Of a stretch of 64,000 nt of DNA, positions 40,774-49,014 are shown piece by piece. Source of the stretch: Rahnella ecdela. Lineage in GTDB: Bacteria; Pseudomonadota; Gammaproteobacteria; Enterobacterales; Enterobacteriaceae. A model generated the notes under the pieces. The model was not told the origin of the DNA and made no database searches. It saw only the letters and a program-made list of their open reading frames with translations. The stretch's first letter is position 1; every line of letters starts with the position of its first letter. Made by a program: the position numbers and the translations under genes. Location: contig NZ_JAFMOY010000125.1 of assembly GCF_019049625.1 (NCBI RefSeq), positions 62,001 to 126,000 on the forward strand, given 5' to 3'.

Positions 40774-41463
40774 ATGTCGAACAGTTTGCTGTCAGGAAAA
40801 GTGGTAACGATGTCGAGCCGTGAGATTGCTGAGCTGGTGCAGAGTAAGCATAGCGATGTGAAACGTTCAGCTGAACGCCTCGCCGTTGGTGGAATTTTAA
40901 CCGCGCCGTTGGCGCAGTTCGAATTTGAGCATAACGGAAACAGATATTTTGAATACCGGTTCAATAAGCGCGATTCGCTGGTGCTGGTTGCCCGGCTGTC
41001 ACCCGAGTTCACCGCCGCGGTAGTTGACCGCTGGCAGGAACTGGAATCGAAAAGCCAGTTACCCCAGTCATTGCCCGAGGCTCTCCGCCTGGCTGCTGAC
41101 CTTGCCGACGAAAAGCTGGCGTTGGAGTCACAGCTGGCGCTGGCCGCGCCGAAAGTTGATTTCGTTGATCAGTACGTCATTGCGAAAGGGTCTATGGGAT
41201 TCCGGTCTGTCTGCAAGCTGCTAAAGGTAAAAGAACCTGAATTCCGGTTGTTCCTCATCGATGAAAAAATCATTTACCGGCAGGACGGACAGTTCACGCC
41301 CTACAGCACGCACACATCCGCAGGCCGATTTGAAATGAAGACAGGCACCAATCCGAATAATCAGCATGCATTCCGGCAGGCACGGTTTACCCCAAAAGGT
41401 ATTCAGTGGGTTGCCGGGCTGTGGGCTGATCATCTTAGGAAGAAACAGGAGGTCCACGCGTGA
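40774..41463 (+). CDS. Rha/KilA-type phage antirepressor
   Basis: 229 residues from the ATG at 40774, with GGAG upstream; a GTG at 40768 is less likely. The N-terminal Rha-like part (TMSSREIAELVQSKHSDVKRSAERL) is followed by a C-terminal KilAC/ANT domain (MGFRSVCKLLKVKEPEFRLFL). Such proteins counter the lytic-blocking repressor or regulate phage genes. It overlaps the next gene by four bases. Confidence 0.83.
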   Translation: MSNSLLSGKVVTMSSREIAELVQSKHSDVKRSAERLAVGGILTAPLAQFEFEHNGNRYFEYRFNKRDSLVLVARLSPEFTAAVVDRWQELESKSQLPQSLPEALRLAADLADEKLALESQLALAAPKVDFVDQYVIAKGSMGFRSVCKLLKVKEPEFRLFLIDEKIIYRQDGQFTPYSTHTSAGRFEMKTGTNPNNQHAFRQARFTPKGIQWVAGLWADHLRKKQEVHA

Positions 41464-42473
41464 GAGCATTGTTAAAACCGTATCCTCAGCGAGAACTGGG
41501 GATCGTGCAGTTCGCGCTGCCGGCGGACATGGTGAAGTTTTTCAGCAGTAAACGCCTGCTGATCACCAATGAACCTGCTGACCTGCATACCGTGCCAGAT
41601 GGACTTGTGCCAGCAGAAGCACAATCACTTTCACGGGATCCGCGCCTGTCTGGTTTCCTGTCTTCCCCGGCAGTAATTGCCAAAGTCGGCGGCATGGCGG
41701 CGATGACGCTGTGGGTTAAACGCCACCGTGTGTGCCAATGTCCGGACTACAACGGGGAATTTCATCACCATGAGCTGGTGCAGGTTCCGCGCGGGCGTGG
41801 CGTGGTCTGCCTGTGCTGGGCGCATGACAACGAGTTTCGGGAAAAAGAATCGCCAAAACTGGACGCTACCGCGCTGGCGAACGCCGCTGAATTCGTGACT
41901 GAGGCAATCCGTCACCGGTATAGCTTACCGGAAGGGCGTAACCTGACGCTGCCGGAGCTGTGCTGGTGGGCAGTTTCGAAAGGGCTGGTTCATCAGTTGC
42001 CGGAAGAAGTGATCTGCGCGGCGCTGGGGATGAAATACAAGCCGCCAGGCGGACAACGGAAAGAAGCCGATGTTGACCCGTGGGAAAGACATCCTTCCGA
42101 GGTGCTGGCCAATAACATCAAACCTGTGCTGGCGCTCGCAATCGACCCGGAGACGCCGGAATCATATGTCCGGATCCCAAAGCGCCGCCGGTACGAAAAC
42201 GCAAAATATACCCAATGGGTAAAGCGCCAGCCATGTTGTGGCTGTGGCAACGGGTCCGATGATCCGCACCACATCACCGGCAATGGCTTTGGTGGTATGG
42301 CAACAAAAGCGCATGACCTGTTCGTGATCCCGCTGTGCAGACGGTGTCACGACTCACTTCATGCCAATACCCAGGCATGGGAAGAAGAACACGGCACACA
42401 GGAATTTCTGGTGCTGAAGACAATAGACCGCGCGCTGGCGATGTGTGTCATCGCTACCGGCAAACAAAAATAA
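41460..42473 (+). CDS. DUF968 phage protein with an HNH-like C-terminus
   Basis: 337 residues. The C-terminus has a Cys/His nuclease-like region: CCGCGN, DDPHHITG, then PLCRRCHDSLH, resembling HNH or Ref-type nucleases, and a first Cys cluster lies at HRVCQCPDY. It matches the DUF968 (YdfU-like) proteins of lambdoid prophages. Probably a zinc-bound nuclease in recombination; activity not shown. Start overlaps the antirepressor stop (GTGA/ATGA type). Confidence 0.8.
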   Translation: MRALLKPYPQRELGIVQFALPADMVKFFSSKRLLITNEPADLHTVPDGLVPAEAQSLSRDPRLSGFLSSPAVIAKVGGMAAMTLWVKRHRVCQCPDYNGEFHHHELVQVPRGRGVVCLCWAHDNEFREKESPKLDATALANAAEFVTEAIRHRYSLPEGRNLTLPELCWWAVSKGLVHQLPEEVICAALGMKYKPPGGQRKEADVDPWERHPSEVLANNIKPVLALAIDPETPESYVRIPKRRRYENAKYTQWVKRQPCCGCGNGSDDPHHITGNGFGGMATKAHDLFVIPLCRRCHDSLHANTQAWEEEHGTQEFLVLKTIDRALAMCVIATGKQK

Positions 42474-42489
42474 AAGTGTGGAGAGAATA

Positions 42490-42888
42490 ATGCGTGATAT
42501 TCAACTGGTACTGGCTCGTTACGGCGTTTGGGCTCGCGATAACTCCGGCGTGAGCTGGTCACCAATCGCGGCTGGCTTCAAAGGCCTGCTGCCGACTGAA
42601 TCCAGCAAGGTCGAATCCTGCTGTGATGATGACGGTCTGATTGTAGATGCCGCAGTAGGCCGTTTGGCTGCCGTTCGTAAATCGGAGGAGGTAACGCTAA
42701 TCATGCTGCATTACCGCTTTGGTCTGTCGAAAAGGAAAATAGCGAAGCTGTATAAGGTGAGTGAAGGCCTGATCCGCCAACAGTTACAGGTAGCGGAAGG
42801 ATTCGTTGATGGTTGCCTGGCAATGACCGGCGCGGTGCTGGAAATGGACGCCTACACCCAGAAAATCCGAGTCGCGAAAGTCGCTTAA
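42490..42888 (+). CDS. Late-gene antiterminator Q
   Basis: 132 residues from the ATG at 42490, after GTGTGGAGAGAAT. MRDIQLVLARYGVWARDN and VSWSPIAAGFKGLL are typical of the Q/antitermination family of lambdoid phages. A helix-turn-helix-like segment is KRKIAKLYKVSEGLIRQQL. It should modify RNA polymerase at the late promoter so it reads through the terminators found downstream. Confidence 0.87.
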   Translation: MRDIQLVLARYGVWARDNSGVSWSPIAAGFKGLLPTESSKVESCCDDDGLIVDAAVGRLAAVRKSEEVTLIMLHYRFGLSKRKIAKLYKVSEGLIRQQLQVAEGFVDGCLAMTGAVLEMDAYTQKIRVAKVA

Positions 42889-42968
42889 AATAGTTCTAGT
42901 GCGCTACGCAAAAACTCTTGTAACCTGTTAAGAGTGGTCACGTAGTCACAAAGCTTAGACATTTTCAG

Positions 42969-42997
42969 AACCTCGCTTAGGCGGGGTTTTGTCTTTT
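42969..42997 (+). terminator. Terminator just after Q
   Basis: CCTCGC-TTAG-GCGGGG followed by TTTTGTCTTTT, ending about 110 bases after the Q stop. A likely end of the early rightward operon. Confidence 0.7.
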
Positions 42998-43016
42998 ATG
43001 GGCATATGATAGGTTA

Positions 43017-43140
43017 ATGCGGTTGCGGTGAATCCTACCTATGCGGTAGGGCTAATCAGCTTACCCTCGTAGAGAAGACAGCGAACCGAGGTTGGCTGGC
43101 CAACGGTTCACCGGGAGGCACCCGGCACCGCAACAACCAA
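43017..43140 (+). ncRNA. Multi-helix RNA downstream of Q, C4/IsrK-like
   Basis: A closing stem GTTGCGGTG (43022-43030) with CACCGCAAC (43126-43134) encloses three hairpins: CCTACC-TATGC-GGTAGG (43034-43050), GAACC-GAG-GTTGG-CTGG-CCAAC-GGTTC (43083-43109) and CCGGG-AGGCA-CCCGG (43111-43125). Helices follow one another with almost no spare bases. A -10-like TATGAT (43005-43010) would start the RNA at the closing stem. From memory it resembles the C4 antisense RNA family and IsrK of Gifsy-1. A 19-codon GTG frame (43179-43238) after CCCGGA follows. A terminator closes the unit. Confidence 0.7.
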
Positions 43141-43274
43141 ACAATGCTTATCAGTATGCGAAGAAGGGATTACCCGGAGTGATTGAAAAGCACATTCGCA
43201 TGAGTTCTGTGATGATGGTTTTGAGGCATGCGCGGTGATTTATTCATCTCAGTGCTCAGCCTAATGTTAATGAG

Positions 43275-43300
43275 AACCCGCCTTGAGCGGGTTTTTTCTT
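43275..43300 (+). terminator. Terminator of the late leader
   Basis: AACCCGC-CTTGA-GCGGGTT followed by TTTT. A target for Q antitermination: the lysis genes lie beyond it, and it would give a short leader RNA without Q. Confidence 0.88.
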
Positions 43301-43311
43301 ATGCAAGTTAT

Positions 43312-43340
43312 AAAAAAAACCACGTAAAAATACGTGGTTT
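43312..43340 (-). terminator. Terminator of the YahO-like gene
   Basis: On the minus strand AAACCACGTA-TTTT-TACGTGGTTT and a run of T, 18 bases after the stop of the minus-strand gene. Confidence 0.85.
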
Positions 43341-43358
43341 AGTAGATTTCGTTTGTGA

Positions 43359-43649
43359 CTATTTGTCAGCGTCTTTATAGACTGTTGCTATCGCTTCAAA
43401 ATTCGGGCCTTTCTGGCCAGCGGCGATGATGTGGTAATACTTACCCCCTTTCTCATCTGCTAACTTTGACAGTTCATCGTGTAATTCACTTGGAGAGCCG
43501 ACTTTACCCCCTGATTCAGCGACTTTGATATTGTCGATTTTTACCAGTTTAAAGTGGGTAACTTCTTCTTTGGAAACTTGCTCGGCAGCCAATGCACTGA
43601 ACGAGAAAACAGAGATAAGTAGGGAAGTAGCTAAAATAATTTTCTTCAT
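43359..43649 (-). CDS. YahO-like periplasmic protein (DUF1471), moron
   Basis: 96 residues, with a signal peptide ending SALA-A near 21/22 (hydrophobic from 5 to 20). The mature part (ELHDELSKLADEKGGKYYHI, AAGQKGPNFEAIATVY) matches the small stress proteins of the YhcN/BhsA/YahO type. It reads against the late operon and has its own terminator, which marks it as a moron expressed from the prophage. Its effect on the host, perhaps in stress or envelope physiology, is inference. A promoter upstream was not pinned down. Confidence 0.82.
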   Translation of the reverse strand: MKKIILATSLLISVFSFSALAAEQVSKEEVTHFKLVKIDNIKVAESGGKVGSPSELHDELSKLADEKGGKYYHIIAAGQKGPNFEAIATVYKDADK

Positions 43650-44292
43650 TTAAACATCCTTTTAGTGTGGGTCGGTTTTTACTTAATGCCTCTGAAGATT
43701 AAACCAAATTTTTCTCTTAAGCCAAATTATGCGGGGGTTTTGTAAAGGTCCTGCTTTACATTTGCCGAGCGGGTCACAGTAGTGATAAATCCAATCTAAC
43801 ATCGGAGTCGCTTTTTGGATCGGAGGCGAGCACAAAACAAAGCTCAAGGTCACGAACGCGGCCACAGAGTGGTATCAAATAAAGAGCAACCCGGCATATA
43901 ACAGGGTTTTGTTGTTTCTAGGGCAACTAATTTGGCGGCCTTTTTTTATGCCCTTAATTCGGTTGTGAAGACATCAATAGTGAGTAAATCTTTATCAATT
44001 TTTCACTTTTTATAGTGCTGGAAGTCAAATGGTAAGCAAAAAAAACCTCACATCTACTCCGAGCAGATAGTGAGGTAGCCAATCATCGGCCAACATCAGG
44101 GAAGTCAAAAAGATACAACTTTAATAGGTAATAGTTAAATATTTGTCAATCGAAATTAAGGGCTGCTAATTGGTGGCCCTTTCTGCATTTAGCGGCCAGT
44201 CAATCAGCTAATCGTTCATCCTTTCGCAAAAGGACTTCGCCGCTAAATTACTCTCGACTACGCACCCAACCGGACGACCGGAGGGGGAGACT
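43650..44292. other. Late-operon leader between moron and holin
   Basis: No convincing gene. A terminator-like hairpin lies at 43887-43917 (AACCC / GGGTT then TTTTGTTGTTT). A second hairpin spans 44046-44075 (CCTCACATCT with its complement). Two similar short segments (around 43921 and 44160, both with CTAATTTGG/CTAATTGG and GGCC) look like related leader elements. This is the untranslated stretch before lysis genes that Q-modified polymerase would cross. Confidence 0.5.
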
Positions 44293-44619
44293 ATGAAAAT
44301 GAACCAGCACGCTGACAATTTTTTTAATGGGGGCACAGTCCTGACCATGCTTTCTTCCATCGCTGGCTTCATTACTCTCGAGCGGGTCTATATGGCAACC
44401 GCTGTCATTGGTTTGATCATCACACTTCTTGGTTACCTGGATAAAAGAAGGGCTATCCAAGAGGCGCGTAAAAATGACAATGAGAGGCTAAAGCTTGAAA
44501 GGGAACTGAATCAGGCGACCATCGATTCTTTGAAACACCGACATGACACACCCGCCGTTAAAAAATACCCAGAAGTATCGGAAGGCATCAAAAACGTCCT
44601 TGAAGCCGCGAAGGACTAA
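44293..44619 (+). CDS. Phage holin
   Basis: 108 residues. Membrane segment around 17-30 (LTMLSSIAGFI) and a second at 33-47 (YMATAVIGLIITLLGYL), with a strongly charged cytoplasmic tail. GGAGG lies just before the ATG; a second ATG two codons on (dual-start style, K2) could give a shorter form. It makes lesions or depolarises the membrane; with the SAR endolysin next to it, a pinholin is possible. First gene of the lysis cassette. Confidence 0.8.
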   Translation: MKMNQHADNFFNGGTVLTMLSSIAGFITLERVYMATAVIGLIITLLGYLDKRRAIQEARKNDNERLKLERELNQATIDSLKHRHDTPAVKKYPEVSEGIKNVLEAAKD

Positions 44620-44621
44620 TC

Positions 44622-45152
44622 ATGGCAAAGTTAAAAACAAAACTCAGTGCCGCAATGCTGGCGCTGATTGCTGCTGGCGCCTCGGCTCCTGTTCTGATGG
44701 ATCAGTTTGAGGATGAGAAAGAAGGCACAAGCCTCATTGCCTACCCTGATCAGGGCGGCGTCTGGACAATCTGCGGCGGCGTGACGTATGTGAATGGCAA
44801 GCCTGTCCTCAAAGGCATGCAGCTGACGCGGGCACAGTGCGAAGTCATCGACAAAGCAGAGCAGGCTAAAGCGCTGGCGTGGGTTGATAAAAACATTCAA
44901 ATCCCGCTGACCGAGCCCCAGAAAGTCGGTATTGCTTCGTTTTGTCCGTGGAACATCGGACCTGCGAAATGCTTCACCTCCACATTTTACCGGAAACTAA
45001 ATGCTGGTGAGCGATTGGGTGCATGCGCTGAGATAAAACGATGGATATGGGACGGCGGGAAAGACTGCCGCATTCGCTCCAATAACTGTTTCGGACAGGT
45101 TCAGCGCCGTGATCAGGAAAGCGAACTAACGTGCTGGGGGCTGGATGAATAA
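44622..45152 (+). CDS. SAR endolysin, P21 R-like lysozyme
   Basis: 176 residues. The N-terminus (SAAMLALIAAGASAPVLM, about 9-26) is a weakly hydrophobic Ala/Gly-rich signal-anchor-release segment. The catalytic triad Glu34, Asp43, Thr49 (EKEGT, YPDQGG, WTICGG) matches P21 R. A muramidase of the cell wall, exported by Sec and held inactive until membrane depolarisation releases it. Many Cys in the mature part. Confidence 0.9.
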   Translation: MAKLKTKLSAAMLALIAAGASAPVLMDQFEDEKEGTSLIAYPDQGGVWTICGGVTYVNGKPVLKGMQLTRAQCEVIDKAEQAKALAWVDKNIQIPLTEPQKVGIASFCPWNIGPAKCFTSTFYRKLNAGERLGACAEIKRWIWDGGKDCRIRSNNCFGQVQRRDQESELTCWGLDE

Positions 45153-45642
45153 CAATTTACCGATTGTGCTGGCCTTCGTGGCTGGCGTGGCGCTGACCTG
45201 GTGGGTTGAGGGGTTGCGCTGGGATGCTGATGTTTCCAAACTGAATGAATCTCACACTGCCGCGCTGAAGAAACAAAGCGAACAGGCCGTGATTGACCTG
45301 ACCAACCAGCAGAAGCGCACCGAAGCTGTACAGGCCGTGCTGGCGGCGCTTGATGCAAAACATACGAAGGAAATGGCAGATGAACAGGCCAAGAATGACC
45401 GGTTGCGCGATGATGTCGCTGCTGGTACTCGCCGGGTGCGAATCGCCGCGGCAAACCTTGCCACCTGCGAGCTCACCGGGAATAGCACTGCCGGCACCGG
45501 CGGCCTGGGCGATGCAGCACAAGTCGAGCTCTCTGGCGCTGGTGGACGGGCTGTTCTCGATCTCCGAGCCAGCGCCATCAAAGACGACAAAGTGATCCAA
45601 TACCTTCAAGCCTACATTAGTAAAATTGTTGAGAAAAACTAA
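45145..45642 (+). CDS. Inner-membrane spanin subunit Rz
   Basis: 165 residues, single N-terminal membrane helix (about 5-20, VLAFVAGVALTWWV) and a long periplasmic coiled-coil. Starts within the endolysin gene (8-base overlap). With Rz1 it fuses inner and outer membranes in the last step of lysis. Rz1 lies inside it in another frame. Confidence 0.9.
   Translation: MNNNLPIVLAFVAGVALTWWVEGLRWDADVSKLNESHTAALKKQSEQAVIDLTNQQKRTEAVQAVLAALDAKHTKEMADEQAKNDRLRDDVAAGTRRVRIAAANLATCELTGNSTAGTGGLGDAAQVELSGAGGRAVLDLRASAIKDDKVIQYLQAYISKIVEKN
45380..45595 (+). CDS. Outer-membrane spanin lipoprotein Rz1
   Basis: 71 residues in the +1 frame inside Rz. The signal peptide ends with lipobox LVLAGC (Cys at 20). 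The mature part is Pro-rich, with PAPAAWAMQ close to lambda Rz1 PPPAWIMQ and a similar final segment. The embedded arrangement is the same as in lambda. The ATG chosen is the second of two possible. Confidence 0.88.
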   Translation: MNRPRMTGCAMMSLLVLAGCESPRQTLPPASSPGIALPAPAAWAMQHKSSSLALVDGLFSISEPAPSKTTK

Positions 45643-45727
45643 CAATCACTTTTAAGACTTTTTGCAGTTTCAAACATCCCACTGCCAACTAAACTTAAAA
45701 TGTTCTGTAATTAGTTTGGAGAACCGT

Positions 45728-45913
45728 ATGGCAGAAAAAGATGCATATTCCATCTTACTGGAAGCCTCACATGGAAAGTTGAACTCGAATGATCTCTATA
45801 AAGGTAAACGCATTAATTCAGTGATAGAAGTGGCCCTTGATGCGATGAACGAGCTTGAAATGGAGATTCAAAGGTTGAATTACATTATCCGACAAAAGAA
45901 CAAGCAAAACTAA
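45728..45913 (+). CDS. Small phage protein between Rz1 and cos
   Basis: 61 residues from an ATG with GGAG upstream. Starts MAEKDAYSILLEASHGKL; helical, charged, no signal peptide. AT-rich relative to its neighbours. It sits where lambda carries bor and has its own terminator directly after the stop, so a moron is likely. Function unknown. Confidence 0.6.
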   Translation: MAEKDAYSILLEASHGKLNSNDLYKGKRINSVIEVALDAMNELEMEIQRLNYIIRQKNKQN

Positions 45914-45934
45914 CCGCCTACGGGCGGTTTTTTT
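45913..45934 (+). terminator. Terminator before cos
   Basis: ACCGCC-TACG-GGCGGT followed by a T run, immediately after the small gene's stop. Confidence 0.85.
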
Positions 45935-45946
45935 ATGGGAGTTAAT

Positions 45947-46075
45947 ATGCAGGTCACTATTGATGGTGTCCCGTATGCGCCTGTGTGTAATTCGGGGGGC
46001 AGGGTGCAGACTATCTCGAGGGTAGTTTCAAATGAAATGATTAGCAGTGAAAGGTACTCCCGGAGGGGGCCTCTC
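45947..46075 (+). pseudogene. Short gene remnant upstream of cos
   Basis: An ATG with GGGAG upstream gives MQVTIDGVPYAPVC, a start I associate with phage proteins in this place, but after about 20-40 residues the frame loses any protein-like character and runs across the cos region. Probably the 5' part of a gene cut off near cos. The end given is approximate. Confidence 0.4.
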
Positions 46076-46078
46076 CAC

Positions 46079-46115
46079 GGGGCGGCGGACTCGCGGAAAA
46101 CGGCTAGTTTTCGCG
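46079..46115. other. cos site (cosN-like)
   Basis: GGGGCGGCGGACTCGCGG (46079-46096) closely follows lambda cosN; the 12-base overhang would be GGGCGGCGGACT (lambda GGGCGGCGACCT). A hairpin CGCGGAAAAC / GTTTTCGCG follows, and the terminase genes start about 115 bases later, as in lambda-like phages. Confidence 0.82.
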
Positions 46116-46208
46116 ATCTAGGGTCATCATCATCATCTGCGCAGGTTATTGATTTTGCAGTATGCGAAATTGCAAAGATGTCGAATCGTTTAAAAAGTGT
46201 TCACCATC

Positions 46209-46697
46209 ATGGACCAAGAAATCGCCGCGCTCAAACTGAACATCAACCAGCTTGCAGGGATCACCGGTGTGCATCGGCAGACGGTCGCAGCGCGCCTGAA
46301 AAACGTCGATCCCGCACCGGGCAGTAACGCGAAACTGAAATTATTTTCCGTCACCGATGTGTTAACCGAATTGATGATCCCGACGGTTTCTGGCGACGTG
46401 GCAGAAATGACGCCGTCCGACCGGCTGGCGCACTGGAAAGCCGAGAATGAGCGTCTGACCTTTGAACAAAGCATGGGGCAGCTCATCCCTGCAGAAGATG
46501 TGGCAAGAGAGTTTTCAGTGATGGCGAAAGCCGTGGTTCAGGTGCTGGAAACGTTGCCGGACGTACTCGAGCGAGATTGCGCCTTACCGCCGTCCGCCGT
46601 GATGCGTATACAAAATATTATTGATGATCTGCGTGACCAGATTGCGCAGAAGGTCACTGATGCAGAACCGGAGGAGGACACGTCTGAGGAGGACTGA
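46209..46697 (+). CDS. Terminase small subunit (DUF1441)
   Basis: 162 residues from the ATG at 46209; an in-frame GTG at 46197 is possible. LNINQLAGITGVHRQTVAARL is a helix-turn-helix that would bind cos. The family is known as DUF1441 and is found with GpA-type large subunits. C-terminus is acidic. The stop overlaps the large-subunit ATG by one base. No strong ribosome site. Confidence 0.85.
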   Translation: MDQEIAALKLNINQLAGITGVHRQTVAARLKNVDPAPGSNAKLKLFSVTDVLTELMIPTVSGDVAEMTPSDRLAHWKAENERLTFEQSMGQLIPAEDVAREFSVMAKAVVQVLETLPDVLERDCALPPSAVMRIQNIIDDLRDQIAQKVTDAEPEEDTSEED

Positions 46698-48799
46698 TGG
46701 CAAAGCGGGCTTCAGCGCGTGGCATCCGGAGAGATGTACCGGGCATTCTTAGCGCACCGCGGCGCATGCTGGTTGCCGATGCGGTCAGCCAATATATGCG
46801 CGTGCCGATGGGCGCGGGAAACTCCGTTCCCTGGGATCCGAATCTGGCACCGTATGTCGTCGACCCCATGAACTGCCTGGCATCCCGCGAGTACGACGCC
46901 GTGATCTTCGTCGGTCCATCCCGAACAGGGAAAACCATCGGTCTGATCGACGGCTGGATTGTTTACAACGTTGTCTGTGACCCTTCGGATATGTTGCTTA
47001 TCCAGATGACGGAAGAGAAGGCGCGTGAGCACAGCAAAAAGCGCCTTGACCGGACCTTTCGCAGCAGCCCGGAAGTGGCTAAACGCCTGAGCCCGCGCCG
47101 TAATGATAACAACGTATACGACAGGACATTCCGGGCAGGGAACTACCTCAAAATCGGCTGGCCCTCCATTAATATTATGTCCTCGTCCGATTATAAGTGC
47201 GTTGCACTGACGGACTATGACCGATTCCCCGAAGATATTGACGGTGAGGGGGACGCTTTTACGCTGGCCTCAAAACGTACGACGACATTTATGTCTTCGG
47301 GCATGACGCTGGTGGAGAGCTCACCGGGTCGCGATATTCGTGATACCAAATGGCGCCGCAGTTCACTGCATGAGGCCCCGCCGACCACCGGGATTCTTTC
47401 TTTATACAACCGTGGCGATCGCCGACGCTGGTACTGGCCTTGTCCGCACTGCGGCGAACACTTCCAGCCCGCGAAAGACGTAGTGCAGGGTTATCAGAAT
47501 ATTGCCGACCCTGTGGTCGCCAGCGAGGCGGCATTCATAGAGTGTCCGCATTGCCGGGGAAAAATTACAGCAGGGCAGAAACGCGCACTTAATCAGAAAG
47601 GTGTCTGGCTGCGCGACGGTGAACAGATTGACCGTCATGGCACTGTCACGGGAACGGCCAGACGATCGCGCATTGCGTCATTCTGGATGGAGGGACCCGC
47701 CGCGGCGTACCAAACGCTTTCGCAGCTGGTCTACAAGTTGCTGTCCGCTCAGCAGGACTACGAGGCGAACGGCAGTGAAGAAACCCTTAAAGCGGTGATC
47801 AATACTGACTGGGGTCTGCCTTATATCCCGCAGTCCAGCGTTGAGCAGCGCAAATCTGAAACCCTGATGGCGCGCGCCTCGACCGTGACCAAGCGCACCG
47901 TGCCTGACGGGGTGCGTTTTCTGGTACCCACCGTTGACGTGCAGGGCGGGCGCAACCGGCGGTTCGTTGTGCAGGTTATTGGCTATGGCGCGCACGGCGA
48001 GCGGTGGGTCGTCGATCGCTACAACATCAAACAGTCGATGCGCACAGGGCCGAACGGCGAAAGCCTGCCTATCGATCCTGCTGGATACCTGGAGGATTGG
48101 GACTTGCTGCGCACTGACGTGTTGGATAAGACATGGCCACTCAACAGCAATCCAAGCCTATCAATGCCCGTGCTGGCGATGGCCGTCGACTCCGGCGGTG
48201 AAGACGGTGTGACCGGCAATGCCTACGAGTTCTGGCGCCAATGCCGACGCGATGGCGTGCACAAGCGCGTTTATCTCTTCAAAGGCGACAGCACCACCCG
48301 CAGCAAGCTGATCACCAAGTCCCTCCCGGACAATACCGACCGACCAAACCGCAGAGCCGAGGCTCGCGGTGACGTACCGCTTTACCTTCTGCAAACAAAC
48401 ATGCTCAAAGACCGGATCAGTAACGCGCTCCAGCGCGATACGCCGGGGGCTAACTACGTCCACTTTCCTGACTGGCTGGGGGAGTGGTTTTATGACGAAC
48501 TGACCTATGAAGAAAGGGGCGCTGACGGCAAGTGGACTAAGCCGGGCAAGGGGGCCAACGAAGCGTTCGACCTGATGGTTTATGCCCATGCACTGGTGAT
48601 TTTGCGCGGGTATGAGCGGATAAACTGGGAAAAACCGCCTTCATGGGCGCAGCCTATTGAACAATCCACACCGAGCACGCATTCAGAACCGCCAGCCCTG
48701 CCAGCCCGCAGTAACCATCCAAAACCGAAACCAACCCGCGCCAAGACAGAGGATAAACCTTCTGCCTGGGCGCCATCGACATCAGGAGGCTGGGTATGA
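46697..48799 (+). CDS. Terminase large subunit (GpA-like)
   Basis: 700 residues, lambda gpA family. Walker-A-type ATPase motif GPSRTGKT at 73-80, then a Zn-like CPHC pair region (PCPHCGEHF, CPHCRGK) and the C-terminal nuclease. It packages DNA at cos. Length and the position after the small subunit are as expected. Overlaps gpW by four bases. Confidence 0.95.
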   Translation: MAKRASARGIRRDVPGILSAPRRMLVADAVSQYMRVPMGAGNSVPWDPNLAPYVVDPMNCLASREYDAVIFVGPSRTGKTIGLIDGWIVYNVVCDPSDMLLIQMTEEKAREHSKKRLDRTFRSSPEVAKRLSPRRNDNNVYDRTFRAGNYLKIGWPSINIMSSSDYKCVALTDYDRFPEDIDGEGDAFTLASKRTTTFMSSGMTLVESSPGRDIRDTKWRRSSLHEAPPTTGILSLYNRGDRRRWYWPCPHCGEHFQPAKDVVQGYQNIADPVVASEAAFIECPHCRGKITAGQKRALNQKGVWLRDGEQIDRHGTVTGTARRSRIASFWMEGPAAAYQTLSQLVYKLLSAQQDYEANGSEETLKAVINTDWGLPYIPQSSVEQRKSETLMARASTVTKRTVPDGVRFLVPTVDVQGGRNRRFVVQVIGYGAHGERWVVDRYNIKQSMRTGPNGESLPIDPAGYLEDWDLLRTDVLDKTWPLNSNPSLSMPVLAMAVDSGGEDGVTGNAYEFWRQCRRDGVHKRVYLFKGDSTTRSKLITKSLPDNTDRPNRRAEARGDVPLYLLQTNMLKDRISNALQRDTPGANYVHFPDWLGEWFYDELTYEERGADGKWTKPGKGANEAFDLMVYAHALVILRGYERINWEKPPSWAQPIEQSTPSTHSEPPALPARSNHPKPKPTRAKTEDKPSAWAPSTSGGWV

Positions 48800-49014
48800 A
48801 TCAGGCCGATATTGAAGACATGATCCAGCAGTATATGACCGCCGAGCGCGCCGTTCTGCAGGGGAAATCCATCACGTTCAATGGGCAGTCCATGACGATG
48901 GAGAACCTTAGCGAGATCCGGGAGGGGCGGAGAGATTGGGAACGTCGGCTCTGCACGCTGCTGGCCTCCCAGCGCGGGCGACCGCAGTACCGGCTGGCGA
49001 GGTTCCCGCGATGA
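48796..49014 (+). CDS. Head-tail joining protein gpW
   Basis: 72 residues, in the place and length of lambda gpW. ITFNGQSMTMENLSEIREGRRDWERRL is in the style of the family. It closes the portal for tail attachment. Overlaps the portal gene by four bases. Confidence 0.88.
   Translation: MNQADIEDMIQQYMTAERAVLQGKSITFNGQSMTMENLSEIREGRRDWERRLCTLLASQRGRPQYRLARFPR

Noticed and set aside
43683-43865. Minus-strand frame of 60 codons upstream of the YahO-like gene
   Set aside because: No ribosome site and no protein-like composition; lies in the moron's promoter region.
46209-46697. P22- or pac-type terminase
   Set aside because: The small subunit is DUF1441, the large subunit is GpA-like and a cos sequence lies upstream, so packaging is cos-type.
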